Shown here piece after piece: positions 9,319-19,333 of a stretch of 64,000 bases of DNA. Position 1 is the first letter of the stretch. Every line of letters starts with the position of its first letter. Under the pieces are notes generated by a model that had not been told where the DNA came from, ran no database searches, and saw nothing but the letters and a program-made list of their open reading frames with translations. Position numbers and translations under genes: made by a program. Origin of the DNA: Janthinobacterium sp. LM6 (GTDB taxonomy: Bacteria > Pseudomonadota > Gammaproteobacteria > Burkholderiales > Burkholderiaceae_D); the NCBI RefSeq assembly GCF_002002885.1, contig NZ_CP019510.1, positions 1,736,001 through 1,800,000 on the forward strand. Direction: 5' to 3'.

Positions 9319-9570
9319 GGCGAGTCCGTTCGGAGGCTGAATAAGCAAATAACAAAAATAACTAACAGTGGCGAGTCTAGCGCATGCGGCGCGCGCCTGC
9401 TGCAATCCCCCTTGTGTACGCCCGGAAACGGCAGCGCGGCAGGCGCCATGCGGTATGCGGCGGCGCAGCCGGACGCGCACGCAGGCCCGGATGCCGGCGC
9501 CGATGAGCGATACGCCGCCCGGCATCTCATATTAGAATGGGTCTTTGTTGAATCTACTCAAACAGACACG

Positions 9571-10473
9571 ATGGCTTACAAGACACTTGAAGATACGATA
9601 GGCAATACCCCGCTGGTGCAGCTGACGCGCTTGCCGGGTGCTGATGCGCTTGCGCGCAACAACGTCATCCTGGGCAAGCTGGAGGGCAATAATCCGGCCG
9701 GCTCCGTGAAGGACCGCGCGGCCATGTCCATGCTCAAGCGCGCTGAAGAGCGCGGCGTCATCAAGCCGGGCGATACCTTGATCGAGGCGACCAGCGGCAA
9801 TACGGGCATCGCCCTGGCCATGGCCGCCGCCTTGCGCGGCTACAAGATGCTGCTCTTGATGCCGGACAATCTCAGCGTGGAGCGCCGCCAGAGCATGGCC
9901 GCCTATGGCGCCGACATCTTATTGACGCCGAAGACGGGCGGCATGGAATATGCGCGCGACCTGGCCGAGCAGATGCAGAAGGATGGCCGCGGCGTGATCC
10001 TCGACCAGTTCGCCAACGAAGACAATTCGCGCGCCCACTATGAAAGCACTGGACCGGAAATCTGGCGCGATACCAATGGCCAGGTCACGCATTTCGTCAG
10101 CGCCATGGGCACGACGGGCACCATCATGGGCGTGTCGCGCTATTTGAAAGAACAGAATCCCGCCATCCAGATCATCGGCGCCCAGCCCGAGGACGGTTCG
10201 CAGATTCCCGGCATCCGCAAATGGCCGGAAGCCTATTTGCCGAAAATCTACGACAAGTCGCGCGTGGACCAGGTGGAATACGTGAGCCAGGGCGTGGCCG
10301 AACGCATGGCGCGCAGCCTGGCGGCGGAAGAGGGCTTGTTCTGCGGCATCTCGGCCGCCGGCGCGTGCGAAATCGCGCTGCGCATCTCGCAAACGGTGGA
10401 AAACGCGACCATCGTGTTCGTCGTCTGCGACCGTGGCGACCGCTACCTGTCGACCGGCGTCTTTCCTGCTTGA
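9571..10473 (+). CDS. cysM: Cysteine synthase B (O-acetylserine sulfhydrylase B)
   Basis: Makes cysteine from O-acetylserine and sulfide or thiosulfate with PLP. The 300 residues begin with the family hallmark TLEDTIGNTPLVQL. The PLP lysine lies in NNPAGSVKDRAA, the substrate loop is TSGNTGIALA, and GISAAGACE lies near the phosphate-binding end. Length and the shorter C-terminus fit CysM better than CysK. It stands alone on the plus strand, followed within 6 bases by repeat copy B. Confidence 0.95.
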   Translation: MAYKTLEDTIGNTPLVQLTRLPGADALARNNVILGKLEGNNPAGSVKDRAAMSMLKRAEERGVIKPGDTLIEATSGNTGIALAMAAALRGYKMLLLMPDNLSVERRQSMAAYGADILLTPKTGGMEYARDLAEQMQKDGRGVILDQFANEDNSRAHYESTGPEIWRDTNGQVTHFVSAMGTTGTIMGVSRYLKEQNPAIQIIGAQPEDGSQIPGIRKWPEAYLPKIYDKSRVDQVEYVSQGVAERMARSLAAEEGLFCGISAAGACEIALRISQTVENATIVFVVCDRGDRYLSTGVFPA

Positions 10474-10478
10474 TAGAG

Positions 10479-10610
10479 GATGCCCAAGCAAACCTCGCGC
10501 GGCGTGCTTTGCGGCCTGCGATGCTCACCGGCTCGGCGCCCCCGTGCTCTAGCACGGTTGCGCTTCATAGCCACAAATCACTGCCGCTCGCTACGGTTTT
10601 GTCGGGCGTC
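10479..10610. repeat. Dispersed palindromic repeat, copy B
   Basis: The second copy of the element at 731-858, in the same orientation. Conserved blocks are 10508-10530 (23 identical bases), 10552-10566 (15 identical) and 10570-10599 (29 of 30). Its ends are a weaker inverted repeat: 10479-10494 matches the complement of 10595-10610 at about 12 of 16 bases. The centre holds a near-palindrome CCGTGCTCTAGCACGG. It starts 6 bases after the cysM stop and may act as its transcription end. Confidence 0.7.
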
Positions 10611-10725
10611 GATACAGCTTGGGGAATAATGTAAAACGGGAAATATATCGGCCAGAACGGCCTGAGAACTACCGGAAATACCCCCTCCCCATGGCGGGGA
10701 GGGAAAACCTGCGAAACTGGCAGGA

Positions 10726-11058
10726 TCAGCCTTGTGGCGTTTCGCCTTCTTTTGGCTTGAATTGCTTGTCGCTGATGCGGAATTTGTTACGGCGGTCACC
10801 CATCAGGTAACGCAGGTCGCGGATGCTCAGGTCGCTGACTTCGTGCATGCGGATCAACAGCGATGCGCCGACCGGCAGGCGGTGGTGGCGGATTTTGCTG
10901 ATGACCGGTGGCGCTACTTCCAGCGCGCGGGACAGGGCTGCGTCGTTTTTCAGGCGCAGGTTTTCGATCAGGGTATCGAGCAATCTGTTTGGGTTGTATT
11001 GAAGCAGATCGTCGGAGTCCGAATCGCTGTTCATATCAATGCCGACTTGGTTTGTCAT
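10726..11058 (-). CDS. Small putative HTH DNA-binding protein
   Basis: The 110-residue product has an acidic N-terminus (DMNSDSDSDDLLQYNP) followed by a helix-turn-helix-like region: LLDTLIENLRLKNDAALSRALEVAPPVISKIRHHRLPVG resembles the phage-repressor/XRE fold, with the recognition helix near PPVISKIRH. A C-terminal segment (SIRDLRYLMGDRRNKFR) is basic. The start at 11058 is supported by AAGGAA about 12 bases upstream; longer readings lack such support. It is transcribed from a long AT-rich gap. The target is unknown; autoregulation or a global role is only a guess. Confidence 0.7.
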   Translation of the reverse strand: MTNQVGIDMNSDSDSDDLLQYNPNRLLDTLIENLRLKNDAALSRALEVAPPVISKIRHHRLPVGASLLIRMHEVSDLSIRDLRYLMGDRRNKFRISDKQFKPKEGETPQG

Positions 11059-11496
11059 GATGTTATTGTTCCTTCTGTAGTTGCACTGCAAAGTAAAAAA
11101 CACTCGGAGCTCGCTCTTGCTGCGTTCATGTTCATTCTTTACTAAAAGGAACGAATTCACACACGGTACGATCCGGGATACAGTTTTTCGTAATATATAC
11201 ACAATTGTACAACAGGATTCAATTTCAGGCCGGAAAGCCTAGCAATCTTGCTTTGTACAAAATAGGTGTTGTCTTGTTGCAACACCTATTTATTCTTTAT
11301 TATGCTCTATGATAGAACAAAAATTGTACTTTGACAAAAGTTAAGTATAAAACCATTTCCGTATTCCGTGCCGCACAAAGGCTGGCGAGCAAGGCTGGCA
11401 CATGTTATCGGCCCTACCATAGACTTGTTTTCTGGTCGCTTCAACATCCCTTACGCTTTCTTACAAGTAATATTATAACTTTACACCGACTTTCAG
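11059..11496. other. AT-rich intergenic region (438 bp) between the HTH gene and mltB
   Basis: Clearly richer in A+T than its surroundings. It must hold the leader and promoter of the minus-strand HTH gene and the 3' end of mltB transcription. Apart from the hairpin at 11260-11291, I see no gene: the short open frames here have no recognisable protein character. The base composition could reflect a large regulatory region or acquired DNA. Confidence 0.5.
11260..11291. other. Perfect 12-bp hairpin in AT-rich gap
   Basis: AAATAGGTGTTG (11260-11271) and CAACACCTATTT (11280-11291) are perfect inverted repeats around an 8-base loop. Read on the minus strand it is followed by TTTTGTAC, so it could be a weak terminator for mltB about 205 bases after its stop. 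It could also be a protein-binding dyad. Confidence 0.55.
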
Positions 11497-12675
11497 TTAG
11501 CGTGCGCGCACTTGACTGATGGCCTTGCCCAAGTCAATCACTGACATGGCATAAAAATAACTTCTGTTGTACTGAGTTATAGCAAAGAAGTTATTGGTTG
11601 CCAAGTGATACTCAGTTGCTTCTGAACCATTTTGCAGATCGATCAGGCCGAACAACATGTTCTGCGGCGTGGCCACGACGGTACTCACGCCGGCCTCCTG
11701 CAATTCCGCCAGCCGGTACTTGGCCTGCAAGCCCTGGCCGATGAACTTTTCCCAGGCGCGGCTGGCCGAGACGGTGACGGGATAGGTGCTGATGGCCGGA
11801 TCGTCGCGCCGCCAGCCGTGCTCGACGAGGAAATGCGCGACGCTGCCGATGGCATCGGCCGTGGAATTGCGCAGGTCGATGTGACTATCGCCATCGAAGT
11901 CCACCGCATATTTCATGATGCTGCTAGGCATGAACTGGGGCAAGCCGATGGCGCCCGCATACGAGCCGAGCAGGGTCAAGGGATCGATGCCATCCTTGCG
12001 CGCATACAGCAGCGCGTTTTCCAGTTCCCCTTTGAAAAACTCCATGCGCGCGGCGCGCGTCGGGCTTTCCGGATAGGAGAACGCCAGGGTGGTCAGCGCG
12101 TCGAGCACGCGGAAGCGGCCCGTGTTGCGTCCGTACACAGTTTCCACGCCGATGATGCCGACGATGATTTCGGCCGGCACGCCATACTCGCGTTCGGCGC
12201 GCGCCAGCGCGTCCGCGTTCTCTTCCCAGAATTTCACGCCCGCATTGATGCGCACCGGTTCGATGAAACGGGCGCTGTACGCTTGCCAGTTCTTCGGCTT
12301 GCCCGGCGGGGCCGGCTTCATTAGTTGCACGGTCGACTCGACATAGCGCACCTTGCCGATCAGGGTATCGAGTTCGGCGCGGTTAAAGCCATGCTTGGCG
12401 GCCATGTCGTCGAGGAAGGCGCGTACTTCTTTCCAGTTGGCATAGTCGACAAATTCGCCTTCGAAGTCGAATTTCGCCGGCGTTTTCTTCGCCGCCGGCT
12501 TGCCGGCCACCTTCTTGACGGGCTGGGCCTTGGCCGCGCGCACGGCGCGGGCGCGGTCGGCAGCGGAAATATTGCTGTTTTCGCCAGCGTGCGCGGTGGA
12601 CAGGCACAAAGGAAGGGAGAGGAGCAGGGACAGGGCGGAGGTTTTGATCGGTAACAAGGAGCGTCTCATCGGCAT
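11497..12675 (-). CDS. mltB: Lytic murein transglycosylase B
   Basis: Cleaves the MurNAc-GlcNAc bond of peptidoglycan to form 1,6-anhydro ends. The 392 residues start with a signal peptide ending at AHA (about residue 30) and no lipobox cysteine right at the cleavage site, so the protein may be soluble in the periplasm. Family motifs: catalytic E178 in IIVGIIGVETVYGRNTG, then GSYAGAIGLPQFMPSS and DFDGDSHIDL. Its start overlaps the end of the transglutaminase gene by 10 bases, which places it as the last gene of the MoxR-DUF58-TgpA operon. Confidence 0.94.
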   Translation of the reverse strand: MPMRRSLLPIKTSALSLLLSLPLCLSTAHAGENSNISAADRARAVRAAKAQPVKKVAGKPAAKKTPAKFDFEGEFVDYANWKEVRAFLDDMAAKHGFNRAELDTLIGKVRYVESTVQLMKPAPPGKPKNWQAYSARFIEPVRINAGVKFWEENADALARAEREYGVPAEIIVGIIGVETVYGRNTGRFRVLDALTTLAFSYPESPTRAARMEFFKGELENALLYARKDGIDPLTLLGSYAGAIGLPQFMPSSIMKYAVDFDGDSHIDLRNSTADAIGSVAHFLVEHGWRRDDPAISTYPVTVSASRAWEKFIGQGLQAKYRLAELQEAGVSTVVATPQNMLFGLIDLQNGSEATEYHLATNNFFAITQYNRSYFYAMSVIDLGKAISQVRAR

Positions 12676-14687
12676 TGGGTTAACAGGCGGCGCAAGCTGC
12701 GCCGCGCGCGGAGTTGTTCGTCTGGGTTGGCATTACCATACTTCATCGCGGCATAGATTGCCAGAAACTGTGCGATGGCGGCGTGCGCCTCTTGTGTGGC
12801 CTTGCCTGCGGCCAACCGCGCAGCATAACCGTGCGGGCCTTCGTGCGGCGCACGGCTGTAGCCGCGCCGCGCCTGCTGGCGACAAAACTGTGCGTACAGG
12901 GCGTCGAGCGGATCGCCTTGCCGTGCCTGCCGCCACCAGACCAGTGCGCCTGCCAAGGCGGACAGCAGGGCCAGCACGGCGCAAGCGGCTGCCAGTTTTT
13001 TCGCTGGCAAGTTTTTCAAGCCATCGAGCATGGCGCGCCGGCGTTGCGGCGTGGTGTCGAGCACCCAGCTGCTCCAGGCTTGCTCGGCCTGCTGCCATTG
13101 CTGGCGCCAGGCGGCAAGCGCTCCGTGCGCACCGCCATCGAGGCCGGCCAGGGCGCGCCATGCCGTCAGCGGCGACGGGACCGGCGGCAGGGCGGCATCG
13201 AGGTTGCGCTCCGTGCGCAGGGGCGCGATGGCGCTGGTGGGATCGACGCGCACCCAGCCCCGGCCCGCCAGCCACACTTCGCTCCAGGCGTGGGCGTCGG
13301 ACTGGCGCACGCTCAGGCTGGCTCCATCACTGTTGCGTGCGCCGCCCTGATAACCGGTGACGACGCGCGCGGGTATGCCCATTGCGCGCATCAGCACGAC
13401 GAAGCTGCCCGCGTAATGTTCGCAAAAGCCCGCCTGCGTAGTAAACAGGAAGTCGTCGACGCCATGCTGGCCCAGCAGCGGCGGCTGCAGGGTGTAGCGG
13501 AAGGGCGCGCGGCGGAAGTGTTCAAGCACGGCGGCGATGGCGTCGGCAGGGGCCAGCATCTGCGCGCCGCTGCCGCGCAGGGCGCGTGCCCAGGCCACGC
13601 TGCGCGGATTGCTGCCTGCCGGCAAGGCCAGCCAGGGTTGCTGCTGGGCAAAAGACAAGCCTGCCTGCAGGCGGTAGCGGGGTTGGGAACTGACGTGGTA
13701 ACGCACGGTCGAAGTAATAGGCTGTATGGTCAGCACTTCCAGCGCGGACGAGACGACATACGGATTGCCGGGCAAGTGCTCGATGCTGCGCGGCACATCG
13801 AGCGCGAAGATGCGCCGCTGGCCGCTCGCCTGCAAGGTCACTTCATATTGGCTGGGCCGGCCTTCCAGCGCGATGTCGATGCGGTTGTCGCCGGCAGGCG
13901 CGCGCCCCTTCGCGCCCCGGCGCGTCCAGGTGGCGCCGTCGAAGTCGACCAGCACCACGCCGCGCCAATACAGCTGGTCTTGCGGCGGGAGCGGCGTGTT
14001 GAAACGGGCTGTGAAGACGGGTTCGCTTGACAGGGCCAGCGAGGCGATGGCGCCCGGCTGCATGCTGTCGGATAAGCCCATGCGCGCCTGCGTGCCTTCA
14101 GGAGCCGCGCCCCACAGGGGGCCTTCGACGCGTGGCACGGCAAGAAACATCACGGCCGACAGGGGAATGGCCAGCGCCAGCATGCGCCCCAGCAAGCCGA
14201 GTCTGTGCGCCAGGCGCGGTTGCACGGCGCCATACTGGGACGACAGCAGGCCGGCCAGCAGGACGATGACGGTGGCCAGCATCCAGGCGGCGCTGACGAT
14301 GCCTTGCGCATGAAAGAAGTTCGCCAACAGGAGGAAAAAACTGAGGAAGACGAAGACAAAGATGTCGCGCCGGCCATGCATTTCCAGCGATTTCAAGGCC
14401 AGCAGCAGGGCCAGTATGGCCACGCCCGCATCGCGTCCCAGCACGGTGCCGTAGCTGGCGTAGACGGCGGCGATGCCGAGCAAGGCCAGCGGCGCGAGCA
14501 CGGCCAGCTGCGGCTGGCGCCGGCCCCGCACGGTGATGAAGGCGCGCCACAGCAGGGGTGCGGCGGCGGCGGCCGACAGCCATGGGGGCAGGTGCAGCGC
14601 GTGCGGCGCCAGCACCATGGCGGCGGCCAGCAACAGCAGCAGGATGTCGGCCTTGTCGCGCGGCAAGTTGGCTAGCCATTGCCTCAT
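12666..14687 (-). CDS. TgpA-like membrane transglutaminase (DUF3488/DUF4129)
   Basis: The 673-residue protein has about six N-terminal membrane helices (to about residue 190), a large periplasmic transglutaminase-like domain, one further helix near 560-580 and a cytoplasmic DUF4129-type tail. The papain-like triad is visible: C422 in AGFCEHYAGSF, H466 in DAHAWSEVW and D482 in GWVRVDPTSA. TgpA is essential in Pseudomonas aeruginosa, with an unknown periplasmic substrate. It overlaps the DUF58 gene by four bases upstream and mltB by ten bases downstream, so the four genes are very likely one transcript. Confidence 0.92.
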   Translation of the reverse strand: MRQWLANLPRDKADILLLLLAAAMVLAPHALHLPPWLSAAAAAPLLWRAFITVRGRRQPQLAVLAPLALLGIAAVYASYGTVLGRDAGVAILALLLALKSLEMHGRRDIFVFVFLSFFLLLANFFHAQGIVSAAWMLATVIVLLAGLLSSQYGAVQPRLAHRLGLLGRMLALAIPLSAVMFLAVPRVEGPLWGAAPEGTQARMGLSDSMQPGAIASLALSSEPVFTARFNTPLPPQDQLYWRGVVLVDFDGATWTRRGAKGRAPAGDNRIDIALEGRPSQYEVTLQASGQRRIFALDVPRSIEHLPGNPYVVSSALEVLTIQPITSTVRYHVSSQPRYRLQAGLSFAQQQPWLALPAGSNPRSVAWARALRGSGAQMLAPADAIAAVLEHFRRAPFRYTLQPPLLGQHGVDDFLFTTQAGFCEHYAGSFVVLMRAMGIPARVVTGYQGGARNSDGASLSVRQSDAHAWSEVWLAGRGWVRVDPTSAIAPLRTERNLDAALPPVPSPLTAWRALAGLDGGAHGALAAWRQQWQQAEQAWSSWVLDTTPQRRRAMLDGLKNLPAKKLAAACAVLALLSALAGALVWWRQARQGDPLDALYAQFCRQQARRGYSRAPHEGPHGYAARLAAGKATQEAHAAIAQFLAIYAAMKYGNANPDEQLRARRSLRRLLTQCR

Positions 14688-15682
14688 GGCATGGCCTCGT
14701 CGTGTGGCAAATCGTGCAGGGTCAGCGCGCGCAGGCAGGCGTCGCGCTGGCTGGCGCCCAGGGCCGGCGCCACGGTCAGCGTGCCCAGGCGCAAGCCGTA
14801 TGGCAGGCCCGTGCGTTCCGCCTGCAGCACCCAGGCGGCCAGGCGCGACAATCGCGCTTCCGGCGCCAGCGCGTGCAGGGCGGCGTGCTCGAGCATGATG
14901 CTGCCATGGGCTGCGCCCGCCTGCGCGTCGGCGGCTGGCTGGAATTGCTTGCTGAATAAATGCTCGCCGTCATGGCGGGCGATCTGGCGCCAGGCCAGGC
15001 GCCGCAACGGATCGCCCGGTTGGTAGGCGCGCACGCCCGCCAGTTCCACTGCCAGTTCCAGGGCGCCATCGGACGTGTGTGGCGGTGCTTTCTGCCGTGT
15101 CTGCTGTACCGTGCCGGCCGGCAAGGGCAGCGGCGGCGCGTTGTGCTCGGGTTGCGGATACGCGAGCACGCGCGCCTCGGGCTGCCAATGGCACCAGGCG
15201 ATAAACAGGCCCAGCGGGAAACTGCCGGACAGGCGCACCGACGGGGCAATTACCCATCCACGTTGCCGCGCCGCAACGACGATGCTGGCGGTCGTTTCGC
15301 CATGGGCGGCGATGTCGACCGGGCCGGGCGCCGCCGCCGAATCGCGCATGGTCAGGTGGATCGCATGGCGCGGGCGGGCGCTGCGGTTGATCAGGCGCAA
15401 GGTGAACGTGGCCTGGCTGCCCGCGAACACGGGATTGCCCGGCGTGGCGGCCAGCGCCAGACCCGCCAGGTTACGGCTGGCAAACAGCATGTCGGCGATG
15501 GCGCAGGCGGCCGCGAAGTACGTGAGCGCGTAGCCCAGGCCCAGGCGGTAATTGACGGCGGCGATCCACAGCGCCAGCAGCAGCGCGGCAAACGCCAGGC
15601 CCGCGCGCGAGGGACGGATGTGCACGCGCTGCGCGCCCAGCCAGGGGCGCGCCGGCAGCCAGCGGATGGTGCGCAGGCGCAC
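14684..15682 (-). CDS. DUF58 domain membrane protein (MoxR-associated)
   Basis: A 332-residue protein with two membrane helices near residues 22-65 and a C-terminal DUF58 domain carrying the signature RAYQPGDPLRRLAWRQIARH...LFSKQF. DUF58 proteins have a von-Willebrand-like fold and almost always accompany MoxR ATPases. The start is taken as GTG at 15682, six bases past the MoxR stop, because no ATG lies before the first membrane helix and upstream sequence in this frame overlaps MoxR with no family character. It overlaps the transglutaminase gene by four bases. Confidence 0.88.
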   Translation of the reverse strand: MRLRTIRWLPARPWLGAQRVHIRPSRAGLAFAALLLALWIAAVNYRLGLGYALTYFAAACAIADMLFASRNLAGLALAATPGNPVFAGSQATFTLRLINRSARPRHAIHLTMRDSAAAPGPVDIAAHGETTASIVVAARQRGWVIAPSVRLSGSFPLGLFIAWCHWQPEARVLAYPQPEHNAPPLPLPAGTVQQTRQKAPPHTSDGALELAVELAGVRAYQPGDPLRRLAWRQIARHDGEHLFSKQFQPAADAQAGAAHGSIMLEHAALHALAPEARLSRLAAWVLQAERTGLPYGLRLGTLTVAPALGASQRDACLRALTLHDLPHDEAMP

Positions 15683-15687
15683 GGCTG

Positions 15688-16596
<909 letters not shown>

Positions 16597-16840
16597 GCTA
16601 TTTCTATCACAGTAAGACGGATTATTTAATTTACAATCGCTTTGGCCAGGTCAAACGGCGCCGCCCGTCACCTGCGCGCTCGTGGTAGATTAGAGTGACA
16701 GCAAAGGCGGCAAGGGCGGCACAGACCAGCCAGTGATTTTATGCGAGAACGCGCCAGGCAGGCAGGAATGCTCTGCAGTGATTCCGGCATGCGTTCCCGG
16801 TATGGATAGAGAGCAGAGACAGAGGTAACCAGTACAGCGC

Positions 16841-17767
16841 ATGAGCACAGCCATTTATACCCATCCCGATTGCCAGCGCCACGAAATGGGCGACTGGCAT
16901 CCCGAATCGCCGGCCCGCTTGCAGGCCATCAACGATCAATTGATCCTGGCGCACATCAGCGACCTGGTTGAGCACCGCGACGGCGTGCGCGCGCAATTGT
17001 CCGATATCGAGCGCAACCATAGCGCCACGGCCATCGGCCTGGTGCGCGACAACGTGCCGCCGGCGGGCGACTATTACCCGCTCGACGGCGACACCCTGCT
17101 CAACGCGCACAGCTACGATGCGGCGCTGGCCGCCGCTGGCTCGGCCGTGGCCGCCACGGACGCCGTCATCGACGGCGAAATCAGCAACGCCTTTTGCGCG
17201 ATCCGTCCGCCCGGCCACCATGCGCGGCCCAGCGAGCCCATGGGTTTTTGCCTGTTCAACAATATCGCCATCGCCGCCAAGCATGCGCTCGACGTGCGCG
17301 GGCTCGAACGCGTCGCCATCGTCGACTTTGACGTGCATCATGGCAATGGCACGGCCGAATCCGTGGCAAACGATCCGCGCATCCTGATGGTCAGCTTTTT
17401 CCAGCACCCGTTCTATCCGTACAGCGACGTGGAATCGTACACGGACACGCGCGTCAACGTGCCCGTGCCGGCCCGCTCGAAAGGCGACGCCGTGCGCCAG
17501 CTGGTGCTCGACCACTGGCTGCCCGCGCTGCACCGGCAGCAGCCGCAGATGATTTTCATTTCCGCCGGTTTCGACGCCCACCGCGAAGACGACGTGGGCG
17601 GCATGGGCCTGGTGGAGGCAGACTATACGTGGATGACGCAGCAAATGATGGCCGTGGCCAATCAGTATGGCAAGGGCCGCATCGTCAGCTGCCTAGAAGG
17701 GGGCTACAACCTGTCGTCGCTGGGCCGCAGCGTGGCCGCGCACGTCAAGGCGCTGGCGGAGCTGTAA
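16841..17767 (+). CDS. Histone deacetylase family protein
   Basis: A zinc-dependent amidohydrolase of the arginase/deacetylase fold, 308 residues. The charge-relay pair H126/H127 is in RPPGHHARP, the zinc ligands are D164 and H166 in VDFDVHHGNGT, and the third ligand aspartate is in ISAGFDAHREDD. The glycine-rich C-terminal EGGYN loop is present. Bacterial members act on acetylated polyamines, acetoin-pathway targets or protein lysines; the substrate here cannot be told. It stands alone, divergent from moxR and convergent with the coiled-coil gene at 17781. Confidence 0.92.
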   Translation: MSTAIYTHPDCQRHEMGDWHPESPARLQAINDQLILAHISDLVEHRDGVRAQLSDIERNHSATAIGLVRDNVPPAGDYYPLDGDTLLNAHSYDAALAAAGSAVAATDAVIDGEISNAFCAIRPPGHHARPSEPMGFCLFNNIAIAAKHALDVRGLERVAIVDFDVHHGNGTAESVANDPRILMVSFFQHPFYPYSDVESYTDTRVNVPVPARSKGDAVRQLVLDHWLPALHRQQPQMIFISAGFDAHREDDVGGMGLVEADYTWMTQQMMAVANQYGKGRIVSCLEGGYNLSSLGRSVAAHVKALAEL

Positions 17768-17780
17768 GGGGGGGCTTGAA

Positions 17781-18173
17781 CTACAGCAGGCTGGGGCGGC
17801 TGCGGGAATTCGTGTGGCGGTGCGTCTGGTAGTCGAGCGCGTCGCCGGCCATGAAGCGGCGCCAGGCTTGCGTGTAGACGAGCGATGATTTATCCGCGTC
17901 AAAACTGTCGAGCTGCAACATGTCGCGGTGGTGCTTGATTTCATTGACCAATTGGTCATACAGCACTTGCAAGCCATAGCTGTCGGCGCTCTGGCGCTTC
18001 AGGCGCTCTTCCAGCTGCGCCACTTGCCCCTGCAATTGCCGGCATTCCTTCTTCCACTGCAACAGGCTGCCATTGCGCGGCACGCGCTTGGCCGCCGCCT
18101 TGGCCGGGCGCGCGCTGCCACGTTCGCATTCCACGTGTGCCGCTGGCGCCGTGCCAGTGTGTTCCATCACCAT
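17781..18173 (-). CDS. Hypothetical coiled-coil protein
   Basis: 130 residues, no signal peptide. The middle (about 38-90) is rich in E, Q, K and L heptads (LLQWKKECRQLQGQVAQLEERLKR), so a coiled coil is likely. The N-terminus is basic and alanine-rich; the tail has HRHTNSRSRPSLL. I do not recognise the family. The initiator may be M1 or M3 (18167). It ends 13 bases from the convergent deacetylase gene and has no other close partner. Confidence 0.6.
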   Translation of the reverse strand: MVMEHTGTAPAAHVECERGSARPAKAAAKRVPRNGSLLQWKKECRQLQGQVAQLEERLKRQSADSYGLQVLYDQLVNEIKHHRDMLQLDSFDADKSSLVYTQAWRRFMAGDALDYQTHRHTNSRSRPSLL

Positions 18174-18335
18174 ATCGAGCTATCCCTATCGCCTATCTCC
18201 CTGCACCCGGCGCTAGCCAGTCTGGAAAATAATTGCTTTTCATTTAAGAGGCGATATTAGAACATACTTCTTTATTTCTTTCAGTAAATATAAGAATCCA
18301 TGTGGAAATATTTGACCTGCTGCGCGGGCGGCTCC

Positions 18336-19133
18336 TTACTGGCGCTGCGCTGCCTGCGAGGGCGCTGCCGGGGCGGCTCCCGCCATTTTCCCGTCGTCGG
18401 CGTAGGTCAGGGTCAGCAGGGTATTGTCGTCCCAGTTCAGGTCATGCAGCGGCGGCACGAAGCGCTGCCGGTCTTGCGTGACGCGGATGTCCAGCGTGCG
18501 CTCGCCCGAGCGCGCCTGCACGGCAAGCAGCTTGTGCAGCACGGGAAACGGCACGTGGATCAGCGACGAGTGGCATGGCCCGCCTGCCAGGCGGAACAGG
18601 TTGCGCCGGACAAAGGACAACTCATCCTGCTCGACGGCCCAGCGGATTTCGCATTCCAGGCGCAAGTCGCCCAGGCGGCGCACGTTCTGGGGCAGGCCCG
18701 GCGTGTGGATGTCGGCGCGCCAGCGCAAGGTGTCGCGCTTCTTGTTGCTGACCAGGTCGGCATTCGCATCGTAGGCGGTCTTGTCGCGCGACAAGGTGAA
18801 GCCGCCGTCCGCCGCCAGCGGCACGGGGATCGACAGGTTGTCGGCCGACAGGTGCAGTGTCACGCCGTCGAGCCTGGCCTGCGGCGTGGCGGGAATCAGC
18901 ATGAAGCGCAGCGGGGCGCCCGGCGCCAGGCGCTGGTGGTCGGCATACGCATCGAGTCCCTTGAGCATGGTGCGGTAGGGGCGCAGGTCGGGATCGCGCG
19001 TGCTTTGCACGTCGACAATCTGCTGCATTTCCTGGCTTGCCGCGTCGCCCGGCGTTGCCGCTTGTTCCTGGGCCATGGCGGGCAGCAGGCTGGCATAAAG
19101 GGAGGCGAGGAGGCAAAAGCGGGGAAAGTGCAT
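18336..19133 (-). CDS. Hypothetical secreted protein
   Basis: 265 residues with a signal peptide (MHFPRFCLLASLYASLLPAMAQ). The mature part begins with an acidic segment and then DPDLRPYRTMLKGLDAYADHQRLAPGAPLRFMLIP, likely a beta-rich periplasmic domain. One motif block, CEIRWAVEQDELSFVRRNLFRLAGGPCHSS, holds two cysteines that could bond. I do not recognise a named domain and infer no function. It is divergent from ylqF. Confidence 0.65.
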   Translation of the reverse strand: MHFPRFCLLASLYASLLPAMAQEQAATPGDAASQEMQQIVDVQSTRDPDLRPYRTMLKGLDAYADHQRLAPGAPLRFMLIPATPQARLDGVTLHLSADNLSIPVPLAADGGFTLSRDKTAYDANADLVSNKKRDTLRWRADIHTPGLPQNVRRLGDLRLECEIRWAVEQDELSFVRRNLFRLAGGPCHSSLIHVPFPVLHKLLAVQARSGERTLDIRVTQDRQRFVPPLHDLNWDDNTLLTLTYADDGKMAGAAPAAPSQAAQRQ

Positions 19134-19333
19134 GGATTGCGTGCCAGGTTAAGCTTGCGATGGGAAACCGTCCAGGCTGGACGGACTGCGAATCTTATCA
19201 TTCATGTAACTGCCAAATTATCACCAATTGTCTCGTTCGTGTCGCACGGCTGGCGTTGGCGGCGGAAAATGGGACGTCGTGGCGGCAACCACGTAAAATA
19301 GCGGATTGACCGAACGATTTTGAAAGCAAGAGC

